From assembly GCF_019800665.1 (NCBI RefSeq), contig NZ_JAHVKO010000001.1:558001-622000 (forward strand): a DNA stretch of 64,000 nucleotides, read 5' to 3'. The notes under the pieces are model-generated. The model saw nothing but the letters and a program-made list of their open reading frames with translations. It searched no databases and was not told the DNA's origin. The position numbers and the translations under genes are program-made. This stretch comes from Microbulbifer agarilyticus (GTDB lineage Bacteria > Pseudomonadota > Gammaproteobacteria > Pseudomonadales > Cellvibrionaceae). Positions 7,567 through 15,527 of this stretch are shown piece after piece (the stretch's first letter is position 1; each line of letters starts with the position of its first letter).

Positions 7567-10371
7567 ATGAAGCCTACCGTTCTTGCCCTTTCTTTGTTGT
7601 CTATAGCCCCATTGGCTGCGGCCGATAGCCCATATTTTGATCAAGAGCTCCCGGGAGCGAAAGCCAAGCTGTTTGCCAAAGATACCGTGTCGGTGACTGG
7701 CCGTTACGAATACGGTATCGCCTTTTCTAAAGATCTGGACGAGATGTACTTCTCGGGGCAGCAAGACGGCAAGCCAGCTGCGATCTATTCGTCCAAGTTG
7801 GTTGACGGCGCGTGGCAGCCCATCAAGCAGGAGGCGTTTACCAAGGGCCAGAAAGCGGGCGAAATGCAGCCGTTTTTTAGCCCGGACGGTAAGCAGCTAT
7901 TCTTTACCGCCTATAACGCCGACTTCACCGATACCAAGTTCTGGACGGTGGGGCGTGTTGCCGATGGCTGGGGTGCTGCCAAGAAGCTTGCATCACCGAT
8001 CAACGACAGCGAAGTGTTCTATTCGACGCTGGCCGGTAATGGCGACCTGTTTTTTACCAATATCATCGACTCCAGCGTCTACCATGCACCGCTGGTTGAC
8101 GGTGAATATCCCAAGGTAGACAAGGCGGGTATCGAGCTTGGTATCCACGGATTTATCTCGCCACAGCAAGACTATCTGCTGGTTGATGCCAAGGCCGCGG
8201 GTGGTGAGCGCAAAGACAGTGACATCTACGTTTACTTCAAACAACCCGATGGCGGTTGGTCCAAGCCGGTTAGCTTGGGCAGCGAGGTAAACTCGACCCA
8301 CAGCGAAACGGTGCCGAGCGTTACTCCGGATGGTAAGTACCTGTTCTTTAGTCGTTATGATGAAGAGGGCGGTATTTCAAACTTCTATTGGATTAGTAGT
8401 GAAGTAATCGACGAGGTGCGCCCTGCGCCCAGGCTGACTGGACCTTATCTGGGCCAAAAACCGCCAGGTAAAACTCCTGAAGTGTTTGCGCCAGGTATCG
8501 TCTCTACTCAGTTGCGTGACTACAGTGGTTTTTTCTCGCCCGATATGAGCGAATTTTATTTCACGAGAAAAGCAAGAGATGAAAATAAATGGTCGCTAAT
8601 TAGCTACAAAAATCAGAACGGTAATTGGCAAAAACAATCAACCGAGCCAAGGGTCGGGCGGCCAATTTTTTCTCCCGATGGCAACACCATGCATCTGGGT
8701 AAGCAATTTAAAACACGCACGGCCGATGGTTGGTCAGAGATTAAAAGCCTGGGCGCGCCTTACGAAGACATTCGTATTATGCGGCTGATGTCATCGGCCA
8801 AGGGCACTTATGTGTTGGATGAGGCCACGCGAGATGGCTCTGGCCCTATTCGTTACTCGCGTGTGGTGGACGGGAAACGTCAAGCGCCACAGCCGTTTGG
8901 CCCGGAGATCAACGCGGGCAAATGGAATGCGCACCCGTTCATTGCCCCAGATGAGTCCTACATGATCTGGGATGGAGAGCGTACCAGCGGTTATGGCGAT
9001 AACGACCTGTATGTCAGCTTTCGGCAGCCTGATGGCTCCTGGGGCGAAGGCATTAATATGGGTGACAAGATCAATACCGAGGTTGCCGAAGGCGGGGCTA
9101 TCGTCACACCAGACGGTAAATACCTGTTCTTTAACCGCACCGGCGACGATGGCAATGGTGATATTTATTGGGTCGATACCAAGGTGGTGGAAGAACTACG
9201 ATACCGCGATGCCAATAACCTGTCGGCCACAGCAACACCCCTTGAAGCCAAGATCAGGCATTGGAACATGCCCGACATTAAACGGAATTTTTGGCACATT
9301 CCGCTGCTAGCCAAACCTTGGCTGGATACAAAGCCCACCGATAAAAATGATGGTATTGCGGTAGGTGAGTTAGGTGTTGATGCAGGCCATTCGGAGGCGA
9401 TTTTGGCCCTGACAGAAGAGGTCGCCGATAAGCAGCACGACAAGCTGGATAGCCTATTGATTGCCCACAAAGGCAAGCTGTTATTTGAATCTTACTACGC
9501 TCGGGGCCGTATCGATTTACCACACCCGCAATCTTCCGTTACCAAGGCCTATACCACACTGGCGTTAGGTCGGGCGATGGAGCTGGGTTATTTAACGCTA
9601 GCGGATCTGGATAAACCCATTGTCAGTTTTTTGAAGGGGCTTGACCGCTCCAAGCTGGGAGAGGGTGCCGACAAGATAACTCTGCAAAGTGCCCTGGATA
9701 TGAATTCGGGCTTACAGATTAGTGATGAAGATGATGGTAAGTACGACGCCAACCCGGAAAAATATAGTGGTGTTGGGCTAGTACAGGCATTTTTGGAAGA
9801 TACTGCCCCCATTACCGACGATAGCCGGAGGTTTGAGTATTTGGGCGCTAACCCGATTATGGTCATGCAGGTTATTGAGAGCCTGGTGCCGGGTTCCGCC
9901 GAATCGTTTGTTCGGACAGAGGTGTTCGGTAAGTTGGGCATCACCAATTACAGTTGGCGCAATGACGCCAGCGGCCTGGCGAGGGGTGAAACCGGCTCAA
10001 GCCTGACATCGCGCGATATGCTAAAGCTGGGCATCCTCGTGATGAATGATGGGCAGTTCAACGGCGAGCAGCTGTTGTCGCAAGAGTTCGTGCAACGCCT
10101 GAAGCAACATAACCTGTCGCTAACGGATCAACAGTCGCAGGACTTTTACAGCGGCGCCAACCTCTCGAACCCTGGCTATACCAATTATTGGTGGCCCTTT
10201 GATATGACTGTTGGCGACAAAACCTATTCGGTGACCTCGGCGCAGGGTGCTGGCGGTGTTGCCATTCTGGTGATTGATCAGCTCGAGCTTGTGATTGTGG
10301 TAACGGGCCATACCCGTGAATCATTTTTGCAGATGGCGGCTGAAAAAATATTGCCGGCCTTTGGTGGGTAA
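7567..10371 (+). CDS. Secreted beta-propeller and beta-lactamase-fold serine hydrolase fusion
   Basis: 934 residues with a signal peptide (cleavage after about residue 19, Ala-Ala-Ala). Residues 30-560 hold WD40-like PD40 repeats: SPDG or TPDG/APDE blade motifs recur at least six times, in two sets separated near residue 290. From about residue 590 is a beta-lactamase/esterase (PF00144) domain with the nucleophile motif Ser657-Val-Thr-Lys660. The third motif appears as AQGAGG near residue 898. The usual Tyr-x-Asn is replaced by Tyr-Leu-Gly in FEYLGANP, so this element is degenerate or shifted. In this family the serine enzyme cleaves esters, amides or peptides; the substrate is unknown. The propeller may bind a polymer or partner in the periplasm. 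The ribosome site is weak. Confidence 0.85.
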   Translation: MKPTVLALSLLSIAPLAAADSPYFDQELPGAKAKLFAKDTVSVTGRYEYGIAFSKDLDEMYFSGQQDGKPAAIYSSKLVDGAWQPIKQEAFTKGQKAGEMQPFFSPDGKQLFFTAYNADFTDTKFWTVGRVADGWGAAKKLASPINDSEVFYSTLAGNGDLFFTNIIDSSVYHAPLVDGEYPKVDKAGIELGIHGFISPQQDYLLVDAKAAGGERKDSDIYVYFKQPDGGWSKPVSLGSEVNSTHSETVPSVTPDGKYLFFSRYDEEGGISNFYWISSEVIDEVRPAPRLTGPYLGQKPPGKTPEVFAPGIVSTQLRDYSGFFSPDMSEFYFTRKARDENKWSLISYKNQNGNWQKQSTEPRVGRPIFSPDGNTMHLGKQFKTRTADGWSEIKSLGAPYEDIRIMRLMSSAKGTYVLDEATRDGSGPIRYSRVVDGKRQAPQPFGPEINAGKWNAHPFIAPDESYMIWDGERTSGYGDNDLYVSFRQPDGSWGEGINMGDKINTEVAEGGAIVTPDGKYLFFNRTGDDGNGDIYWVDTKVVEELRYRDANNLSATATPLEAKIRHWNMPDIKRNFWHIPLLAKPWLDTKPTDKNDGIAVGELGVDAGHSEAILALTEEVADKQHDKLDSLLIAHKGKLLFESYYARGRIDLPHPQSSVTKAYTTLALGRAMELGYLTLADLDKPIVSFLKGLDRSKLGEGADKITLQSALDMNSGLQISDEDDGKYDANPEKYSGVGLVQAFLEDTAPITDDSRRFEYLGANPIMVMQVIESLVPGSAESFVRTEVFGKLGITNYSWRNDASGLARGETGSSLTSRDMLKLGILVMNDGQFNGEQLLSQEFVQRLKQHNLSLTDQQSQDFYSGANLSNPGYTNYWWPFDMTVGDKTYSVTSAQGAGGVAILVIDQLELVIVVTGHTRESFLQMAAEKILPAFGG

Positions 10372-10453
10372 TGATTGGGTTTGTTGCTGAGTGCCGACTT
10401 TTAGGTTCTGTGAAGTCACAGAGATGAGAGGGCGGATTAACAAGGTAAGGTGA

Positions 10454-10488
10454 GCGCATTTCCGGTGATTGTCGATATCCCGAATCTT
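10454..10488 (-). pseudogene. Fragment of a DUF2306-type gene
   Basis: The 35 bases here match 13521-13555 inside the DUF2306 gene with about four mismatches. On the minus strand the surrounding frame encodes IRDIDNHRKCAHLTLL, against NRDIGNHRKWALRLFL in the intact gene. No more of the gene is recognisable, so this is a scrap of a second copy. It lies in a 312-base gap (10372-10683) that also contains a GGACACCC core at 10553-10560; nothing else was found there. Confidence 0.55.
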
Positions 10489-10683
10489 TTGGGTAGACGT
10501 CATGGTCGTGGATGAGCTTAGAAAAAGCGATGCCGATAAAACAAATTAAATCGGACACCCGTTAAATCACAATCTTTTTTACTTTAATACCGGTAACACT
10601 TCTGCGGTCATCCCGCGCTTTACCGGTACAAGTTCGCGCAGCAAGCGTCGCAAGATGATACGATGCTTGTGCGCGTGACCGAT

Positions 10684-11025
10684 TTATGAATCTTCCGCGG
10701 TCTGTGGGCCGATCATCCTGCACACTTGTACGATTCTGTCTGCCGGGAAACCGCCGAGCTCGGCGTGTTTGACGATGATATCTTTATTGGGTGCCTCGTA
10801 GACGCAATAGAATTTGCCTTCGGCAACATAACTCTGCTGCCACTGGATTTGTGGACCCAGTGCCTCGAGGATCATGCGCGACTTTTGCGAGATGGACTTG
10901 AGTTCGGCAGCGGTTAACCGGTCTGCACCGGGAATGGTGCGCTCAATGATGTACTGGTTTCCGGTATCGTCCAGTGGCGACCGGCCCGCAAATGTCGGGT
11001 CGTTAATAGTTTTGTTCCGGTGCAT
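10684..11025 (-). CDS. DUF4242 domain protein
   Basis: 113 residues from the ATG at 11025, chosen because AAGGAG lies just upstream; longer GTG starts give an atypical N terminus. The sequence reads YIIERTIPGADRLTAAEL, then a short loop, then GPQIQWQQSYV, FYCVYEAPN and a C-terminal GGFPADRI. This is the ferredoxin-like DUF4242 family, whose characterised Streptomyces member (SCO4226) binds nickel; whether this one binds metal is unknown. Proteins of this family are small and cytosolic. It is transcribed away from the CadC-like regulator across a 191-base gap, so control by that regulator is possible. Confidence 0.8.
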   Translation of the reverse strand: MHRNKTINDPTFAGRSPLDDTGNQYIIERTIPGADRLTAAELKSISQKSRMILEALGPQIQWQQSYVAEGKFYCVYEAPNKDIIVKHAELGGFPADRIVQVCRMIGPQTAEDS

Positions 11026-11216
11026 AGCGTCTCCTTGTAAATTGCCGCCGCAAGCCCCCCGCTTGCGGCTGTCATTACCATGGAAACAGCTACCCGCGGT
11101 GCTCACAATGAACTGCGCCTGAACCTTCAGCTGAACTGAAAACTGACCTTAAATCAATCGCATAGCAACATTAATGAACTGAGCCGCGGGGCAGGGGCCC
11201 CGCGCGAGATGGGCCC

Positions 11217-13118
11217 ATGGCGACACTGCAATTCGGTGAGTTCACCCTAGATACTGAAAACCTCACGTTGACCAGACGCGGGCGAGTAGTATCCGTGCAG
11301 GAACTTCCCCTCAAGTTACTGGTACTTCTGGTCAGCCGCCCTGGTGAGCTGATCGACCGCGATGAGCTGTTCCGTCATTTCTGGCCGGACGACCAGAGCG
11401 GTTTGCTCAACGACAACCTCAACACACTGGTGCGCAAGTTACGCCAGGCCCTCAACGATTCCCCGCGCAACCCGCGTTTTATCGAAACACAACCACGCAA
11501 GGGTTACCGGTTTATTGCTCCGGTGGCGGTTGTGGCACCTGCAACTAACGCCGAGCACGAAGTCGTAGACCTCCAGATAAGTGCGGCCAAGTTGGACCGG
11601 ATCACAGTCGCGCCGCAACAGGTGGCGACTAATACACTTTGGCACCGGCGACATGCCGTCGGTGGTGCGGCGTTTTTTATGGTCATCCTGGCGCTCGCGG
11701 TCATCGCCGGGCTGGATCTCACCGGCGCACAAGATTCCGGCACGCAGCGTTTTCATTCGGTAGCGGTGCTGCCCTTTATGAATGCCGGTGAAAACAACCA
11801 GCGGGATTATTTCAGCGATGGCCTGGCCGACGAACTCATCAACCGCCTTGCCAGCTTCCCGGATCTTCGCGTGGTCGCACGCACCTCGTCGTTTTCCATG
11901 CAGGATTCAACCTTGGACGCGCGCGCCATTGGCGAACTGCTCGACACCGATGCGCTGGTGGAGGGGAGTGTTCAGCGCAGTGACGATCAGCTGCGCATTC
12001 ATGTGCGCCTGGTGGATACGCGCAGCGGCTACCAGCTTTGGTCACAGAGCTTTCAGCGCGACTTTACCGATGCGTTCGCCCTGCAGGAAGAGGTTGCGCT
12101 GACCGTGGCGGCTTCGCTGGCCGGCAAGTTGCTGCCTGAGAACAGTGGCAGCAGCCAGGAAGAAATCCATCCGGCTGCCTATGACAGCTACCTGAAGGGG
12201 CGCTTCTACTGGCACAAGCGTTCTGAGGCCGACCTGCACCGCGCACTGGAATATTTTGAGGCCGCCACAAGCCTGGCGCCGGACTATGCGCCGTCCTGGG
12301 CGGGGCTCGCCGATGCCTACGCCGTGCTCGGGTTCTATGACTACATGCCGCCGGAGAAAGCCTTCGGCCGCGCCAAGGTCGCGGCCCGCCGCGCGCTGCA
12401 GCTCGACCCGAACAATGCCTCGGCGGAGGCGACGCTGGGTTATGCAGCCCTGTATTTTGACTGGGACTTCGAGGAGGCCGAGGCCCGTTTCCTGCAGGCA
12501 ATCGCCATCAACCCGGACTACGCCAAGGCCCACCAGTGGTATGCCAACCTGCTGGTGGCAGCGGGGCACTTCGACAAAGCCGAGCACGAGATGCGCCACG
12601 CTACCCAGCTCGACCCATTGTCGTTAATCGCCAATGCGGCACTGGGCTGGGTGCTGTACAACGCGGGGGATTACGAAGGTGCCTTGCAGCAGCTGGAAAC
12701 GGCGCGGGAACTCGACCCCGGGTTCCAGCTTGTGGACCTCTGGCGCGGCTGGACCCTCGAAGCCATGGGCGATTACGACGGGGCGATCACCGCACTGGAG
12801 CGCAGCGTCGAAACATCGTCCGGCAACACCATCAGCGTGGCTTCACTGGCGCGGGTACTGGCTCTGGCGGGCAGGGAAGAGGAAGCACATACGTTACTCG
12901 AAGGCCTGCAGGAGTCCGATGGCTATCTACCCGCCTATGAGGTGGCCAAGGCCCACCTCGCGGTCGGCGATTGCGACGCTGCGGTGCGCTGGCTTGAGCG
13001 GGCCTACGAGCAGCATTCCCATTCACTGGTGTTCCTGCGCGTGGACCCGCAGCTCGCTAACCTGCGCAAGACTGCGTCGTATCAGCAGATGCTTGTGCAG
13101 GTGTTTAAGCGCGGCTAA
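11217..13118 (+). CDS. CadC-type winged-helix regulator with TolB-like and TPR domains
   Basis: 633 residues. Residues 1-100 are an OmpR/CadC winged-helix DNA-binding domain (FGEFTLDTE at the start, ETQPRKGYRFI at the end of the wing). One membrane helix follows at about 143-165. The periplasmic part starts with a TolB/FlgO-like fold (SVAVLPF, YFSDGLADELINRL, DALVEGSVQR, about 180-290). It ends in tetratricopeptide repeats (about 315-620). In this architecture a membrane-bound regulator senses envelope conditions and binds DNA directly, without a kinase. The ligand and targets are unknown. The nearest candidate target is the divergent DUF4242 gene. The ATG at 11217 fits the usual domain start, although the ribosome site is poor. 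Confidence 0.88.
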   Translation: MATLQFGEFTLDTENLTLTRRGRVVSVQELPLKLLVLLVSRPGELIDRDELFRHFWPDDQSGLLNDNLNTLVRKLRQALNDSPRNPRFIETQPRKGYRFIAPVAVVAPATNAEHEVVDLQISAAKLDRITVAPQQVATNTLWHRRHAVGGAAFFMVILALAVIAGLDLTGAQDSGTQRFHSVAVLPFMNAGENNQRDYFSDGLADELINRLASFPDLRVVARTSSFSMQDSTLDARAIGELLDTDALVEGSVQRSDDQLRIHVRLVDTRSGYQLWSQSFQRDFTDAFALQEEVALTVAASLAGKLLPENSGSSQEEIHPAAYDSYLKGRFYWHKRSEADLHRALEYFEAATSLAPDYAPSWAGLADAYAVLGFYDYMPPEKAFGRAKVAARRALQLDPNNASAEATLGYAALYFDWDFEEAEARFLQAIAINPDYAKAHQWYANLLVAAGHFDKAEHEMRHATQLDPLSLIANAALGWVLYNAGDYEGALQQLETARELDPGFQLVDLWRGWTLEAMGDYDGAITALERSVETSSGNTISVASLARVLALAGREEEAHTLLEGLQESDGYLPAYEVAKAHLAVGDCDAAVRWLERAYEQHSHSLVFLRVDPQLANLRKTASYQQMLVQVFKRG

Positions 13119-13204
13119 TTCCTAGTTACTAATAGTTGCCAGGAGTTACTAGCGTGCGTTCGGCCAGCACTCGTGCTCCCGCATATCTCCGCATTGCATT
13201 GAAA

Positions 13205-14071
13205 TCACAGCGAGGGCACCTCGCCCGCGATCAGTGAATGCAGGAAGGGCGTATACCCGACAACGCCTATTATCAGCGCGACCGTTAGTACGATCAGTAC
13301 AGCACTAGTCACATATTGTATTTGGGGGTCGCCGCGCTCGGCAGCGTAGAAATACAGCTGCAACGTCAGCAGCGGAAGCAGATAACAACCGAATGTCCAC
13401 ATTGGGAAGAATGGGTCACCAAATCCCGGTTCAAGGCCCAGCAGCGTGCCGGTAATCAGGTAGCTGAATACGCCTACACGCAGAAACCACTGGGCGTTTG
13501 AAACCAGAAATAGACGCAATGCCCATTTCCGGTGATTGCCGATATCCCGATTCTTAATGCATCGCAGTGCCATATAAGCAAAGTACAGGATAAATACCCC
13601 ATTAATGCAGGTGCCAATAGCTGACAGCATGTCCGGACTGGTGCCTCTTATGAGTACCAGATAAAACCCGGATAAGGCGAGGCCCAATACCGTTGTAAGG
13701 TAGATATATCCATTAATGCGATGGAAGCGCGGAAATCGATTACGCACTTGAGGAATGAGCTGCAGCGCACCACCAAATGCGACGATACCCGCGCCTAAAG
13801 CATGCGCAGCAAATGCCAGGTTGCCACCGAAATCACCGGCAACGTAGGGGGTACTACCAAGGGGCTCAAATCGGTTCCAGATTTCCAGGTTCCCGGTTAA
13901 TACGGAAAACCCGTAAAACGCGATGATGTAATATAGGAACATCCATTGGCCCACCAGCAGTGAGCAAAACCAGAATATTGATGCGCCTTTAAGCAAGCCG
14001 CGTGGCTGAATTGTCATCGGCGCGCCAGTTGCACCGGAAAAGGGTAAGCGGTCGAGGTATCTGCCCAACAT
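13205..14071 (-). CDS. DUF2306 membrane protein
   Basis: Integral membrane protein with about seven or eight helices. The histidines typical of DUF2306 are visible in FAAHALGAG, RFHRINGYIY and NRDIGNHRKWALRLF. The family resembles haem-binding or redox membrane proteins, but no function is established. I place the start at the ATG at 14071, which has a GGAA upstream; a TTG at 14179 would add 36 atypical residues, and the ATG at 14017 is also possible. The gene begins just after the AraC-type regulator on the same strand, so the two are probably one transcription unit. A degenerate scrap of a related gene lies at 10454-10488. Confidence 0.8.
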   Translation of the reverse strand: MLGRYLDRLPFSGATGAPMTIQPRGLLKGASIFWFCSLLVGQWMFLYYIIAFYGFSVLTGNLEIWNRFEPLGSTPYVAGDFGGNLAFAAHALGAGIVAFGGALQLIPQVRNRFPRFHRINGYIYLTTVLGLALSGFYLVLIRGTSPDMLSAIGTCINGVFILYFAYMALRCIKNRDIGNHRKWALRLFLVSNAQWFLRVGVFSYLITGTLLGLEPGFGDPFFPMWTFGCYLLPLLTLQLYFYAAERGDPQIQYVTSAVLIVLTVALIIGVVGYTPFLHSLIAGEVPSL

Positions 14072-14181
14072 AAGATTCCATGCCTGTTGATGAATTTCTA
14101 GGCAGAGATTACGTGCGAGATGGGCGATTTGCGTCCGGACGGGCCCGTTCGGACGTATTAGTACAACTATTTGCGGCAAGT

Positions 14182-15333
14182 TTAGTGGATTTGCTGCCTG
14201 CGGTAGGCGGTCGGGGTCTCGCCGACGGACTTTTTGAAGGCCGCATTAAAGGTGGACTTGGAGTTAAAACCCACCTCGTAAGCGATCGCGGAGACCTGCA
14301 TATCGGAGCCTTTAACCAATTGCTTGGCCGCGTCGACTCGGTATTCATTCACAAACTGAAAGAAGTTGGTATCCAGAAACTGCGATAGCGTCTCGGATAT
14401 ATGGTTTTCGCTTACGGATATGGTTTCAGAGAGCTTTTTTAACGATAAGTCGGATTCCATATATAACTTATCTTTAGCCATAACTTGATTCAGTGTTTGG
14501 GCAATTTGTTCCATACGCTCGGCTTTCAGACTCGGTAGTCTGGACGGTGCGGCGCTCTCTTTATCTTTATCCGTTTCTTTACCTTTATCCGAATCGGTTA
14601 ATACCGGCTGGTTTATCGCCAGGTGCGCAAATACCAGCAATATCACCGCTTCAATAGTGGGCAGCACAATACCGGAACCAAACCAGCGGTAGCCCAGAAA
14701 GCCGACGATGTATTCAATTGCGAAAAGCAACCAAGCGGCGCCCCATAACAGTAATACCACCCGGAACCAGTCCATCGAGCGATCCTCGATAGAGGCAAAT
14801 CGATCCAACAGTTGGCGTCGATGTCGCGCATGGAGTCTCAAGGTGGCCACCAGATAGGCGCCGGTGAAGAGTATGAATGCCAGCATGGATACCACGCAGG
14901 TCGTAACGGCAATTTTCCAAAGCGCGGGGTCGCGCGTCGACGGATCAGCCAATGCCAGCTTTTCTTCTGGGGAGCTGCCAAAAAGAAACGGCAGCATGAT
15001 CAATATAATCAGTACGGGACCGAGCATCGCCAGAGCATAGGCTTTACGTGGCAGTGCCTTATCCGGTGACATGGTGGCAAACGCATAGAAATAAAGTGCA
15101 GGCCCCAGCAACATGCGTATAGGAAACTGCAATCCCGCCAGTGAAGGTGCGTATTGGTAAAAGCCGGAATAGATATGCAGCTCGCCCAGGATATGTACGA
15201 GCAGTAATGAGATCAGCGCAATCAAGTAGGCCGTTTGTCGCTGCCGCGGCTTGCTCAGGCACTCCAGCAACGCAAACAGAGTCACACCCAACATGCTTGA
15301 GTAGATCACAGTAGGGACGACATTTACGGCCAT
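14182..15333 (-). CDS. AraC-family regulator with membrane-embedded N terminus
   Basis: 383 residues from the ATG at 15333; a TTG at 15360 would add nine. The first 230 residues form about seven hydrophobic helices. A Lys/Asp/Ser-rich linker follows, then a C-terminal AraC/XylS double helix-turn-helix (LSLKKLSETISVSENHISE and the conserved AIAYEVGFNSKSTFNAAFKK). This architecture (membrane sensor fused to an AraC DNA-binding domain) is common in marine Bacteroidetes and Gammaproteobacteria and acts without a separate kinase. The linked DUF2306 gene is the obvious candidate target or co-expressed partner. The ligand is unknown. Confidence 0.88.
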   Translation of the reverse strand: MAVNVVPTVIYSSMLGVTLFALLECLSKPRQRQTAYLIALISLLLVHILGELHIYSGFYQYAPSLAGLQFPIRMLLGPALYFYAFATMSPDKALPRKAYALAMLGPVLIILIMLPFLFGSSPEEKLALADPSTRDPALWKIAVTTCVVSMLAFILFTGAYLVATLRLHARHRRQLLDRFASIEDRSMDWFRVVLLLWGAAWLLFAIEYIVGFLGYRWFGSGIVLPTIEAVILLVFAHLAINQPVLTDSDKGKETDKDKESAAPSRLPSLKAERMEQIAQTLNQVMAKDKLYMESDLSLKKLSETISVSENHISETLSQFLDTNFFQFVNEYRVDAAKQLVKGSDMQVSAIAYEVGFNSKSTFNAAFKKSVGETPTAYRRQQIH

Positions 15334-15464
15334 AGCACGAACACAGTTGCAGAGATTCAATAAAGGGCGATCTTATTACCGAATACAACGCCCATCAATT
15401 GTTAAGGCGTCAGTCATATGGCTATTGGGGAAGGTGAGGGCGCTCATCGGGTGGTTGCTGATAT

Positions 15465-15480
15465 CTGTGCATACATACAG
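15465..15480 (+). promoter_or_regulatory. LexA (SOS) box upstream of polB
   Basis: CTGTGCATACATACAG is a perfect CTG-N10-CAG with an alternating purine-pyrimidine core. With flanks it reads ATCTGTGCATACATACAGTA, close to the gammaproteobacterial LexA consensus. It lies 48 bases upstream of the polB start. DNA polymerase II is a classic LexA-regulated gene in Escherichia coli, so control by the SOS response is very likely here. Confidence 0.8.
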
Positions 15481-15527
15481 TAGAATGGCTCAAATCAGTC
15501 ACCCACCTTTCAACCCAGAACAGTCTC

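Noticed and set aside
10408-10424. Palindrome TCTGTGAAGTCACAGA as a CRP site
   Set aside because: The half-sites TGTGA and TCACA are separated by two bases rather than six, and it lies at no obvious promoter.
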